The notes under the pieces: generated by a model
What the model was told of the DNA's origin: nothing
The model's database searches: none
Seen by the model: only the letters and a program-made list of their open reading frames with translations
Part shown: in pieces, positions 15,929 to 22,577 of the stretch
Layout: each line of letters begins with the position of its first letter
Numbering within the stretch: the first letter of the stretch is position 1
Assembly: GCA_001795335.1 (NCBI GenBank)
Contig: MGOK01000133.1
Coordinates: forward strand, 1,852 to 24,428
Origin: Chloroflexi bacterium RBG_19FT_COMBO_55_16
GTDB lineage: Bacteria > Chloroflexota > Anaerolineae > Anaerolineales > UBA4823
Reading direction: 5' to 3'
Length of the DNA: 22,577 bases
Made by a program: the position numbers and the translations under genes

Positions 15929-16472
15929 CCAATGACTTCCGGATTGCTGCTAGGGCTCGATGTTGCAAAACCCGCACCGCTCCCGTTGAACGTTTCATCA
16001 CCTGAGCGGTCTCTTGCGGTGACATATCATTCAGAAAACGTAAGACGAGCACCTCTTGGTAATCATCTCTCAATTGATCCAGCGCCAGGCGTAACTCTTG
16101 ATGGTTCAGGTTCGTCGTTATGATTTCACCCGGATCAGGATTCGTGTCGCTTACCTGGGTATCTTCTAACGATACTTGCTGAGGTGAGCGGCCATTGCGT
16201 CGATAATGATCGATCAACACATTGCGAGCAACGGTCAACAGGAAGGCGAGAAAAGGTATGCCCCGCTCATCATAAGTGGATAAAGAATGCCAGGCCCGCA
16301 TGAAGACATCTTCTGCGAAGTCCTCTGCGTCCATGCGATTATCCAGGCGGGCGTAAAGAAAGCGATAGACCGCGTTGACATGTCGCTCGTACAGCTCACC
16401 AAACGCTTCCGCTTCACCGTCCTTAGCCAGATTTAGTAGATGATTATCATCAAGATCATGCCAATTCAGCAT
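15900..16472 (-). CDS. ECF-type RNA polymerase sigma factor
   Basis: A 190-residue protein with a sigma-70 region 2 (about 24-92: [34 protein letters not shown]) and a region 4 helix-turn-helix (about 126-180: [36 protein letters not shown]), joined by an acidic linker. Region 3 is missing, as in ECF sigmas. It directs RNA polymerase to stress or envelope genes. AGGTAGG precedes the ATG. Its end overlaps the DUF5667 protein, its likely regulator. A TACAAT -10-like element lies at 16535-16540 (minus), but no good -35 is visible. A short palindrome TTAACGTTAA (16487-16496) lies just before the ribosome site. Confidence 0.93.
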   Translation of the reverse strand: MLNWHDLDDNHLLNLAKDGEAEAFGELYERHVNAVYRFLYARLDNRMDAEDFAEDVFMRAWHSLSTYDERGIPFLAFLLTVARNVLIDHYRRNGRSPQQVSLEDTQVSDTNPDPGEIITTNLNHQELRLALDQLRDDYQEVLVLRFLNDMSPQETAQVMKRSTGAVRVLQHRALAAIRKSLDEKHDQRIR

Positions 16473-16597
16473 GAATCCTACCTTTATTAACGTTAAAATG
16501 CGGCTTTTGTTACTGTTTTCCCTACCGACTTAGCATTGTAACATAAAAATATTACTGCGGTACCATTGAGATCGGCAATCAAGTCATTAAGCAGATA

Positions 16598-16633
16598 GCG
16601 GGTTTTTACGAGTTCCCACCCGTAAAAACCCGC
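16598..16633 (-). terminator. 13-bp perfect hairpin after the glutamate dehydrogenase gene
   Basis: GCGGGTTTTTACG (16598-16610) pairs perfectly with CGTAAAAACCCGC (16621-16633) around a 10-nt loop, starting 22 nt past the dehydrogenase stop. No T run follows on the minus strand, so it is either a non-canonical terminator or a 3' stabilising hairpin. The rest of the 183-nt gap to the sigma gene holds only the sigma gene's upstream elements. Confidence 0.45.
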
Positions 16634-16655
16634 ATCGACTCGCCAGTCAGGGGAG

Positions 16656-17942
16656 TTACAACCAGCCGCGCAGCTCCATGGCTTTAACCACCTTATTGAT
16701 GGCGACCATGTAAGCTGCATCGCGCATGTATACCTTCTCGCTTTCCGCCATTTCCACTACGCTGTTGAAAGCATAGGTGATGTTGGTGTCGAGGCGGGAA
16801 AGCACTTCGTCACGCGTCCAGTAATAGTTCATGTCATTCTGCACGCTTTCGAAATAAGAAACCGTGACTCCTCCTGCATTGCACAGGAAGTCTGGGATGA
16901 CGAACACTCCATTGCGTTTAAACACTTCGTCAGCTTCCGGGGTAGTCGGGCCGTTAGCGCCCTCGGCCACCAGGCGGACACGGTTGCTGACGCGCTTGAT
17001 GGTCTCGGCGTTAATTTGGCCCTCCAGAGCACCCGGGATCAGTACATCGACGTCTTTAGAGATCCAGGCATCGCTATCCTCGATGACATATCCGGCTTCG
17101 CGCGCCTTGTCTTTGTCGATAGTGCCATAAGTATCCGTGATGGATTGGAGGAAGTGGGGATCGATGCCTTTGGGATGGCTGACAGTGTAAGCCACATGGT
17201 CTTCGCGATCCCAATAAGATACACACACAACCTTTCCGCCCAGAATGTCTTTAAACCCGATGGCGGCATATTGTGAAACGTTTCCGAAGCCCTGGATAGC
17301 GGCTGCGGATTTAGTGGGGTCCATTTTAAGGTGCTTCATGGCTTCCCGCACTGTGTAAGTAAGGCCAAAGCCAGTCGCTTCGGTTCGCCCGAGGGAGCCG
17401 CCGCCGCCAACTGGCTTGCCGGTGATCACACCGGGGGTGTATTGGCCAACCAGCTTTGAGTACTCATCCATCATCCAGCCCATCATGCGTGGGTTGGTGC
17501 CCACATCCGGCGCAGGTACATCTTGCCGGGGGCCAATATTCCGCCAGATTTGTCCAATCCAGCCACGTACCAATTTCTCTTGTTCATGGATGGAAAGAGA
17601 AGCTGGATCGACTGCAACGCCGCCTTTCCCACCCCCTAACGGGATGTCCGCTACGGCCCCCTTCCAGGTCATCCACATCGCCAGGGCGCGGACTGTGTCT
17701 AGCGTCTCGGAAGGGTGGAAGCGGATGCCGCCTTTGCACGGGCCGCGAGCATCGTTGTGTTGAACGCGGTAGCCAAAGAAAACCCGCATCGTACCGTCGT
17801 CCATGTGGATTGGGATCATGAATTTGAACTCACGTGTCGGCCAGCGCAACATCTCGGCCACTTGTGGGTCGAGGTTAAGTAGCTTGGCCACATGGTCAAA
17901 CTGGCTCTGCGCCATTGTGAAAGCGTTAATTGGACCTGCCAT
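16656..17942 (-). CDS. gdhA: Glutamate dehydrogenase (Glu/Leu/Phe/Val dehydrogenase family)
   Basis: A 428-residue cytoplasmic enzyme interconverting glutamate and 2-oxoglutarate plus ammonia. The N-terminal domain has the substrate-binding KGGIRFHP (K70), K94 and the catalytic Lys in PLGGGKGG (K106), then APDVGT with the catalytic Asp. The C-terminal Rossmann domain has GFGNVS near residue 228. The length (about 430) fits hexameric bacterial and archaeal enzymes. NAD versus NADP use cannot be decided from the loop after strand two. The ATG has AGGAG 9 nt upstream. The gene stands alone behind a leader with a hairpin and a possible short peptide. Confidence 0.95.
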   Translation of the reverse strand: MAGPINAFTMAQSQFDHVAKLLNLDPQVAEMLRWPTREFKFMIPIHMDDGTMRVFFGYRVQHNDARGPCKGGIRFHPSETLDTVRALAMWMTWKGAVADIPLGGGKGGVAVDPASLSIHEQEKLVRGWIGQIWRNIGPRQDVPAPDVGTNPRMMGWMMDEYSKLVGQYTPGVITGKPVGGGGSLGRTEATGFGLTYTVREAMKHLKMDPTKSAAAIQGFGNVSQYAAIGFKDILGGKVVCVSYWDREDHVAYTVSHPKGIDPHFLQSITDTYGTIDKDKAREAGYVIEDSDAWISKDVDVLIPGALEGQINAETIKRVSNRVRLVAEGANGPTTPEADEVFKRNGVFVIPDFLCNAGGVTVSYFESVQNDMNYYWTRDEVLSRLDTNITYAFNSVVEMAESEKVYMRDAAYMVAINKVVKAMELRGWL

Positions 17943-17990
17943 TTAGGTCTTCTCCTGATTGAGATGGACGGTTTGGATTTTAATTGAAAA

Positions 17991-18013
17991 CGGGCACTCC
18001 GGTATGGTGCCCG
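17991..18013 (-). terminator. Hairpin plus short T run in the gdhA leader; terminator or attenuator
   Basis: CGGGCAC (17991-17997) pairs with GTGCCCG (18007-18013), 9-nt loop, and on the minus strand is followed by TTTTC. It lies 49 nt before the gdhA ATG and about 160 nt after the gatB stop. It could end gatB read-through or act as an attenuator for gdhA, since the candidate gdhA promoter is upstream of it. Confidence 0.4.
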
Positions 18014-18017
18014 CATA

Positions 18018-18059
18018 TTACTCTGCTGAAGCAGGGACTATGCAATCGACGAAGCTCAA
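18018..18059 (-). CDS. Possible 13-codon leader peptide upstream of gdhA
   Basis: A TTG codon at 18057-18059 (minus) follows a strong Shine-Dalgarno (AAAGGAAGG, 7 nt upstream) and opens a 13-codon frame (SFVDCIVPASAE after the start) that stops 4 nt before the leader hairpin. The peptide has no run of a single amino acid that would explain classical attenuation. It may be chance, though a good ribosome site this close to a hairpin is suggestive. Confidence 0.25.
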   Translation of the reverse strand: MSFVDCIVPASAE

Positions 18060-18095
18060 GATGTGTCCTTCCTTTATATGCATGAACGCAGATTA

Positions 18096-18124
18096 ACCTT
18101 AGCAGACGGTAGACATCTCGTCAA
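18096..18124 (-). promoter_or_regulatory. Candidate promoter for gdhA
   Basis: On the minus strand TTGACG (18119-18124, five of six -35 bases) is followed after 17 nt by TAAGGT (18096-18101, a weak -10). Transcription from near 18089 would give a leader of about 145 nt containing the short frame and the hairpin. Confidence 0.4.
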
Positions 18125-18174
18125 GTGATGAAAGGCACATTTTAGTCTGTGACTGGTTCAGATTGGGTGAGCCA

Positions 18175-19740
18175 TTACCCATCTTTTGTGAGATTTGCCC
18201 TGCGCCTATTTAGCATTTCCAGCTGGCGATCCAGTTCCTGCTGAACTATCTTGGGATTAGCCTGACCTTTGGCAGCGCGCATGACCTGCCCGAACAACCA
18301 GCGGGCAATGTTTTCCTTCCCGTCCAGGTAGTCGTTAACCAGCTGAGAGTTTTCGACCAGGACTTGTTCTACCAGGCGTGCAATGAGGCTGGCGTCGGAA
18401 ATCTGTTGCAAGCCGCTCTCAGTGATGATCTCTGAAGCGGATTTGCCCGTAGTAAACATTTCTGCCAGTACACTTTTGGCAGTATTCTGGTTGATCTCGC
18501 CGCGTGCAACCATTCGAACCAGTTCGGCTAAGGAGCGGGGAGTGACGCGCGTCATATCGATCGTCGCTCCGACCTGGTTGAGCAATCCAAACAGCTCTCC
18601 GCTGATCCAGTTTGCCAGCATTTTGGGGCTCACCCCTGACGCGCCCTGTGTGGGGAGAGATGCCACGGCCTGCTCGAAATAATCCGCGACCGCCTGTTCT
18701 GCGACCAAAACCCCGGTGTCATAGGCGTTCAAGTTATATTGCTGGCGGAAGCGGTGGAACTTAGCCATCGGCAGTTCTGGCAAGGAAGTCCTGACGCGCT
18801 CGATCCATGCTGGTTCGATCACCAGGGGTGGCAGGTCGGGTTCTGGGAAGTAACGGTAATCGTCTTCCTGCTCTTTTATGCGTTGGGTCACCGTGATCCC
18901 TCGCATCTCATCCCACCCCACGGTTTCCTGCCTCACTTTTTTCCCCTGCCTGAGCAGCTCACTCTGGCGTTGGATTTCATATGCGACGCCGCGTTCAAGG
19001 GCGCGAAAGCTGTTCAGGTTTTTGATCTCGACGCGCGTCCCCAGCTGAGGTGTGCCCACCGGGCGTAGGGAGACATTCGGTTCGATGCGCAACACACCCT
19101 TCTGCAAATCGCCGGAATTCACACCCAGGTAGCGCAGGATAGAGCGCAAACTGGTGGCGTAGGCGCGAACTTCTTCAGCTGAATGCAGATCAGGCTCGGA
19201 GACAATTTCAAGCAAGGGGATGCCGGCGCGGTTCAGATCGACCAGCGAATAATTTTCGCTACCAAGGTACCCGCCACTCTGTTCGCCACCTTCTAGGTCG
19301 CCTCCCAGGTCAGCTCCTGAGCCACCTCCTACAATGATGTGAGTCAACTTGCCAGTATCTTCTTCCAGGTGCACGCGCCGGATGCGGACCACGGATTTAC
19401 CCTTTGCGGTCAGGATGATCAGGCGGCCATTGCAGGCCAAAGGTTGTTCGTACTGGGAGATCTGGTAGCCTTTCGGGAGATCTGGGTAGAAGTAGTTCTT
19501 GCGGGCGAAGATGCTAGTGTGGGCGATTTCGCATTCCAACGCCAGAGCAACCCGCAGGGCGTACTCCACGGCGCGTTCGTTGACCACTGGTAATACTCCC
19601 GGCATCCCAGAGCATACCGGACAAACTGCCATGTTCGGCTCCGCCAGAGTGGGATCGACCACCGGGCAGGCGCAAAACATTTTTGACTTTGTTTCCAGTT
19701 CAGCGTGAACTTCCAGGCCGATAACAGGCTCAAAATCCAT
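18175..19740 (-). CDS. gatB: Aspartyl/glutamyl-tRNA amidotransferase subunit B
   Basis: A 521-residue GatB, which with GatA and GatC converts Glu-tRNA(Gln) or Asp-tRNA(Asn) to the amide form. The N-terminal catalytic cradle starts [12 protein letters not shown], has four Cys (C23, C25, C40, C43) in the zinc-binding pattern and [15 protein letters not shown]. The helical middle and YqeY-like tRNA-binding tail run to the end. A Gly-rich insert of about 28 residues (136-163) sits between GKLTH and [13 protein letters not shown], where most GatBs have only a few residues. The start at ATG 19740 was chosen over an in-frame TTG at 19752; it overlaps the upstream 79-residue gene by 11 nt. gatA and gatC are not in the window. 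Confidence 0.95.
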   Translation of the reverse strand: MDFEPVIGLEVHAELETKSKMFCACPVVDPTLAEPNMAVCPVCSGMPGVLPVVNERAVEYALRVALALECEIAHTSIFARKNYFYPDLPKGYQISQYEQPLACNGRLIILTAKGKSVVRIRRVHLEEDTGKLTHIIVGGGSGADLGGDLEGGEQSGGYLGSENYSLVDLNRAGIPLLEIVSEPDLHSAEEVRAYATSLRSILRYLGVNSGDLQKGVLRIEPNVSLRPVGTPQLGTRVEIKNLNSFRALERGVAYEIQRQSELLRQGKKVRQETVGWDEMRGITVTQRIKEQEDDYRYFPEPDLPPLVIEPAWIERVRTSLPELPMAKFHRFRQQYNLNAYDTGVLVAEQAVADYFEQAVASLPTQGASGVSPKMLANWISGELFGLLNQVGATIDMTRVTPRSLAELVRMVARGEINQNTAKSVLAEMFTTGKSASEIITESGLQQISDASLIARLVEQVLVENSQLVNDYLDGKENIARWLFGQVMRAAKGQANPKIVQQELDRQLEMLNRRRANLTKDG

Positions 19741-19969
19741 CGTAACTTTCAACCGCAGTTGTGTTCAGAACGGACCATTGGTCTGAGTCCAGGTCGTAAA
19801 TGAGCTCGAAGGTGCGATCGTCAATTGTGCGCACGCGAAAACATTTGCCAGTAGGGGTTAGCCAGCTCTTTAGGATCATGGCGACTTCCAGACGCTCGCC
19901 TTTCCAACGCAGCGCAGTCGGGCGGTCGGCGTAGGCAAAGCCAGAGTGGCATTCCACCAGGTCGGCCAT
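19730..19969 (-). CDS. Small conserved-type protein, 79 aa (DUF6504-like by resemblance)
   Basis: A soluble 79-residue protein with pattern [37 protein letters not shown] and DQWSV, probably a compact beta-rich fold. This resembles small DUF6504-type proteins, but I cannot confirm the family. It begins 2 nt after the nucleotidyltransferase stop and overlaps gatB by 11 nt, so it is made as part of the same transcript. Its own ribosome site is weak, suggesting translational coupling. No function can be assigned. Confidence 0.7.
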   Translation of the reverse strand: MADLVECHSGFAYADRPTALRWKGERLEVAMILKSWLTPTGKCFRVRTIDDRTFELIYDLDSDQWSVLNTTAVESYDGF

Positions 19970-19971
19970 GA

Positions 19972-20982
19972 CTACAGGATCACTACGGTGTGATCCCCGG
20001 CGTTGATGACGCCGGAACGCCGCTGGATCAGCGTCTGGCGACCGATTAATGAGCCTTCCAGGATAACGTCGGTCACATGGGCTTCGTCTTCAAGAATTGA
20101 ATCGCGCACGATGCTACTCTGGACATTGGCCCCGGCTCCGATAGAAACGTGCGGGCCAATCACTGAGTTTTCGATCTCAGCCGTTGGGTGGACGAAGACC
20201 GGTGGGATCACCACGATGTTTTTCCGCTTGGTTGCTTCAGCGCTGTTATCGCGACCATTTTCTAACAGATAGCGATTGGTCTCCAACAGCGTCTCTGGAG
20301 TGCCGGCGTCCAGCCACACATCGACCTTTTCGGTGCGCATTTTCATGCCGCGCTCAAGCATGATGTTGATGGCATCCGCCAGGAAATATTCCCCCTTCAG
20401 TTGCAGGCCCCGGCGCATTTGTTCTTCGATGGCGGAGATCAAGTCTTCGGAACTGTGAAGATAGTAGAAACCGACCACTGCCAAGTTGTTGTTCATATCC
20501 TGGGGTTTTTCGATGATCTGGGTGACCCAACCATCTTGACCGGTTACCGCCACGCCAAATCGGCGCGGATCGGGCACTGGCTTGACCCAGGCTACCCCTT
20601 CTGCCGTCTCAGTAGCCAGGATGGAGAGGTCGATTTCGAGCAGGGTGTCGGCGAAGATGACCATCATCGGGCCTTTAAGGTACTTGCGGGCTAAGTAAAT
20701 GGCGTGAGATTGGCCGCGCGGGTCCTCCTGCAACACAAAGTGAGATTTAATCTGCGGAAAGCAGGAGAGCAAGTGTTCCTGGATCTGCTCAGCAAGATAC
20801 CCAACGATGCTGACCAGTTCTATGTTTTCGGGGTCTGGTAAAGTCGCCAGCGTGTCCAGCACATGGTCAAGCACGGGTTTGCCCGCCACGGTGACCAATT
20901 GCTTAGGCCTACTCCAGGTATGTGGGCGCAGGCGGGTGCCTAACCCAGCCATTGGGATAACGATTTTCAGCGTGTTTTCCAT
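19972..20982 (-). CDS. Sugar-1-phosphate nucleotidyltransferase with left-handed beta-helix tail
   Basis: A 336-residue enzyme of the RmlA/GlmU-like nucleotidyltransferase family, which joins a nucleoside triphosphate and a sugar-1-phosphate to give an NDP-sugar for glycans. Seen in order: the nucleotide loop GLGTRLRP (13-20) with PKQL, a GQSHAI segment (90-95), metal-binding D112 (FADTLLEID), EKP (158-160), and WLDAGTPETLLETN (223-236). The tail (about 258-336) has the isoleucine-rich hexapeptide pattern of a left-handed beta helix. The sugar (glucose or another) and nucleotide cannot be fixed. It leads the three-gene set with the 79-residue gene and gatB. AGGGG lies about 13 nt before the ATG. 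Confidence 0.9.
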   Translation of the reverse strand: MENTLKIVIPMAGLGTRLRPHTWSRPKQLVTVAGKPVLDHVLDTLATLPDPENIELVSIVGYLAEQIQEHLLSCFPQIKSHFVLQEDPRGQSHAIYLARKYLKGPMMVIFADTLLEIDLSILATETAEGVAWVKPVPDPRRFGVAVTGQDGWVTQIIEKPQDMNNNLAVVGFYYLHSSEDLISAIEEQMRRGLQLKGEYFLADAINIMLERGMKMRTEKVDVWLDAGTPETLLETNRYLLENGRDNSAEATKRKNIVVIPPVFVHPTAEIENSVIGPHVSIGAGANVQSSIVRDSILEDEAHVTDVILEGSLIGRQTLIQRRSGVINAGDHTVVIL

Positions 20983-21049
20983 GATTGATCAGAATCCCCT
21001 GAAATCTTGATATGACCACCACAGCGTCTAACAACGGAGTGCAACAATA

Positions 21050-21055
21050 ATTATA
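21050..21055 (-). promoter_or_regulatory. Candidate -10 element for the nucleotidyltransferase operon
   Basis: A perfect TATAAT on the minus strand (preceded by GGG) lies 67 nt before the nucleotidyltransferase ATG. No good -35 is found at 16-18 nt. The 260-nt divergent gap also holds, on the plus side, AGGTACG (21074-21080)/CGTACCT (21126-21132) inverted arms followed by five T, and the SIMPL leader hairpin. Confidence 0.35.
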
Positions 21056-21152
21056 CCCTTTATGATCCACCCGAGGTACGATGATGTCGCTTGTTGCGCT
21101 TGCCTGGATACTTTCCTGATCCGAGCGTACCTTTTTGAGGGTAAAATACACC

Positions 21153-21197
21153 ATGCCGCCGGAAAACCTCTGGGAACTTTCGGTTCACCGGCGGCGT
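21153..21197 (+). other. Leader hairpin upstream of the SIMPL lipoprotein gene
   Basis: GCCGCCGG (21155-21162) pairs with CCGGCGGC (21188-21195), extendable by two pairs (A-T and T-G), with an inner AACC (21165-21168)/GGTT (21182-21185) stem. It ends 45 nt before the ATG at 21243. No T run follows, so it is more likely a 5' stabilising or regulatory structure than a terminator. Confidence 0.4.
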
Positions 21198-21242
21198 CTG
21201 ATAGGCGTGATTCAAATCCCTAGAAGACTTAGGAAGGAACCT

Positions 21243-21962
21243 ATGTTCAAGAAACAATTGATCATTGGGGGGTTGATGGCAATGGCGATCTTGTTAAGCG
21301 CGTGCGGCATTCAAAGTGCTGCCCCGGCTACGACAACTCCCCCCCGCACCTTAAATGTCACTGGTAGCGGAAAAACGTTCATTGTCCCGGATATCGCCAC
21401 CATATCGATCGGCGTGCATACCGAAGGCAAAGATGCTGCTGAAGCGGTGGCGAGCAACAATGCCCAGGCCCAAAAGGTGGCGCAAGCCCTTCAGGGAATG
21501 GGCGTGGACGGGAAAGACATCCAGACCTCCAACTTCAGCATCTTTCCACAACAGCAATTCGATGATACAGGCAAGGTGATTGGTACCATCTATGTGGTGG
21601 ACAACACGGTATACGTTACTGTGCGCCAGCTGGATAAACTAGGCGAGTTATTGAATGTTGTGGTAGATACGGGCGCCAACTCGATCAATGGAATTCAGTT
21701 CGATGTGGAAAATAAACAGCCTGCGCTATCCGATGCTCGCAAAGCCGCGGTAGAAAACGCCCAAGCTCAGGCCGAGGAACTGGCCCAAGCCGCCGGGGTG
21801 ACCCTGGGAGAGGTCCAATCGATCAACGCGTTTGGGGGTTTCCCGGTGCCTGTTTTTGAGGGCAAGGGCGGAGGCGGCCAGGCCCTGGCGGCAGAGGTTC
21901 CGGTTTCTCCCGGTCAGCTCACACTAACTGTCGAGGTGAGCATCGTCTACGAAATCAAATAG
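21243..21962 (+). CDS. SIMPL-domain (DUF541/YggE-like) lipoprotein
   Basis: A 239-residue exported lipoprotein. The signal peptide has KK at 3-4, a hydrophobic stretch (6-18) and the lipobox LSAC with C21 as the lipidated residue. The mature part carries the SIMPL fold: a TGSG start after the linker, DIATISIGVHTEGKDAAEA (about 50-68), the helix with NNAQAQKVAQAL, TSNFSIFPQ, then ARKAAVENAQAQAEELAQAAGV (about 183-204) and a final beta strand LTLTVEVSIVYEIK. Family members (E. coli YggE) form periplasmic or extracellular oligomers and are linked to oxidative stress tolerance. AGGAAGG before the ATG fixes the start; upstream in-frame codons lack a ribosome site and would destroy the signal peptide. 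Confidence 0.9.
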   Translation: MFKKQLIIGGLMAMAILLSACGIQSAAPATTTPPRTLNVTGSGKTFIVPDIATISIGVHTEGKDAAEAVASNNAQAQKVAQALQGMGVDGKDIQTSNFSIFPQQQFDDTGKVIGTIYVVDNTVYVTVRQLDKLGELLNVVVDTGANSINGIQFDVENKQPALSDARKAAVENAQAQAEELAQAAGVTLGEVQSINAFGGFPVPVFEGKGGGGQALAAEVPVSPGQLTLTVEVSIVYEIK

Positions 21963-21969
21963 ACCATTA

Positions 21970-22577
21970 GTGAGTGAAACCACCTTTTTTTATCCCTCAC
22001 ATCGTTTCGGGCTGATCTTTCACGCTATCGTCATTCTGGCCCTAGTCGTGGGAGGTGCCTGGAGCCTCTGGCAGGCGACCCGAGCTGAGGTTGGGCCGAC
22101 TTTCTTGCTCTATCTTCTGCTTACATTACTAGCGTTTGCCCTGGTGCCGGTACTGGCTTACCGGGCCTATTCCTTATGGAGGGCTTCCTATTCCCTGGAA
22201 CGCGACGGTATCCGCCTGCGTTGGGGACTGCGGGAGGAAGTAATCCCAATGGACGTTGTGGGGTGGGTCCGTCCAGCAGATGAGGTAGGGTTCTCGCTGC
22301 CGTTCCCCTGGGTACGCTGGCCGGGTGCAGTGCTGGGCATCCGGGGTCTGCCGGACGGCAGCCGGGTGGAATTCCTGGCTGCCCAGACAAACCAGTTGAT
22401 CTTGATCGCCGCTTTCGGACGTGTCTTCGCCATTTCGCCAGCCGATCCGGATGAGTTTCTGCGTACATATCAGCGCTTGAGCGAGTTAGGTTCCCTCACG
22501 CCGTTGCCCGCCCGTTCGCTATACCCGGGTTTCCTTTTGGCGCGTGTCTGGGCTAATAAACCCGCCCGCTACCTGTT
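21970..22577 (+). CDS. Two-TM membrane protein, possible bacterial PH-like domain (3' end cut off)
   Basis: The frame is open from GTG at 21970 to the window end, 202 codons. Two membrane helices (about 14-35 and 44-66) are followed by a cytoplasmic beta-rich segment starting SYSLERDGIRLRWGLREEVIPM, the typical opening of membrane-associated bacterial PH (bPH) domains. The rest continues with WVRWPGAVLGIRGLP and FLAAQTNQLILIA. It starts 7 nt after the lipoprotein stop with no clear ribosome site, so it is likely co-transcribed and coupled. The GTG start is the best available but not certain, and the C-terminus is missing. Function unknown. Confidence 0.6.
   Translation, partial: MSETTFFYPSHRFGLIFHAIVILALVVGGAWSLWQATRAEVGPTFLLYLLLTLLAFALVPVLAYRAYSLWRASYSLERDGIRLRWGLREEVIPMDVVGWVRPADEVGFSLPFPWVRWPGAVLGIRGLPDGSRVEFLAAQTNQLILIAAFGRVFAISPADPDEFLRTYQRLSELGSLTPLPARSLYPGFLLARVWANKPARYL

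Noticed and set aside
21135..21242. Upstream in-frame extension of the SIMPL lipoprotein by 36 residues.
   Set aside because: It would place charged residues before the lipoprotein signal peptide; the ATG at 21243 has a good ribosome site and a standard signal sequence.

Overview
The window looks like chromosomal DNA from a Chloroflexi bacterium, most likely class Anaerolineae. This is inferred from several features together: a moderate GC content, an ECF sigma factor paired with a DUF5667-type membrane protein whose tail is an extreme Pro/Thr stalk, a PEP-synthase-like protein that lacks its swivelling and PEP domains, and a leucine- and glycine-rich protein style. No rRNA, tRNA, insertion sequence, prophage or CRISPR array is visible.

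Region 1 (1-9017, plus strand) is a potassium/cation homeostasis cluster. It contains two tandem KUP/KimA-like permease paralogs (the first cut by the window edge) on either side of an unrecognised 382-residue soluble protein. A P-type ATPase with Na,K-ATPase-like ion-site residues follows, then two separate TrkA-type RCK proteins. From 2975 onward the genes are almost contiguous (9 nt gap, 4 nt overlap, 13 nt gap, 1 nt gap), so they are probably one operon. The likely picture is K+ import by the permeases, ion pumping by the ATPase and nucleotide-sensing control by the RCK pair.

Region 2 (9018-13580, mostly minus strand) runs dnaN, then a PEP-synthase-like ATP-binding protein, then a deoxynucleoside kinase (the last two overlap by 4 nt). 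A perfect 12-bp inverted repeat lies between dnaN and the PEP-synthase-like gene. A terminator separates this block from region 1.

Region 3 (13581-16655) has a REC-GGDEF diguanylate cyclase on plus, facing an ECF sigma factor/DUF5667 membrane protein pair on minus across a 15-bp hairpin terminator.

Region 4 (16656-20982, minus strand) holds glutamate dehydrogenase with a structured leader. Upstream of it is a tight set: a sugar-phosphate nucleotidyltransferase, a 79-residue protein and gatB (Asp/Glu-tRNA amidotransferase subunit B).

Region 5 (21243-22577, plus strand) carries a SIMPL-domain lipoprotein and a truncated two-TM protein, possibly of the bacterial PH type.

The most interesting items are the K+ cluster with its unknown central protein and its ATPase with an altered phosphorylation motif (DKSGT), the PEP-synthase-like protein coupled to a nucleoside kinase, and several unassigned palindromes and leaders. 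I did not find clear evidence for a wholly new defence or mobile system.
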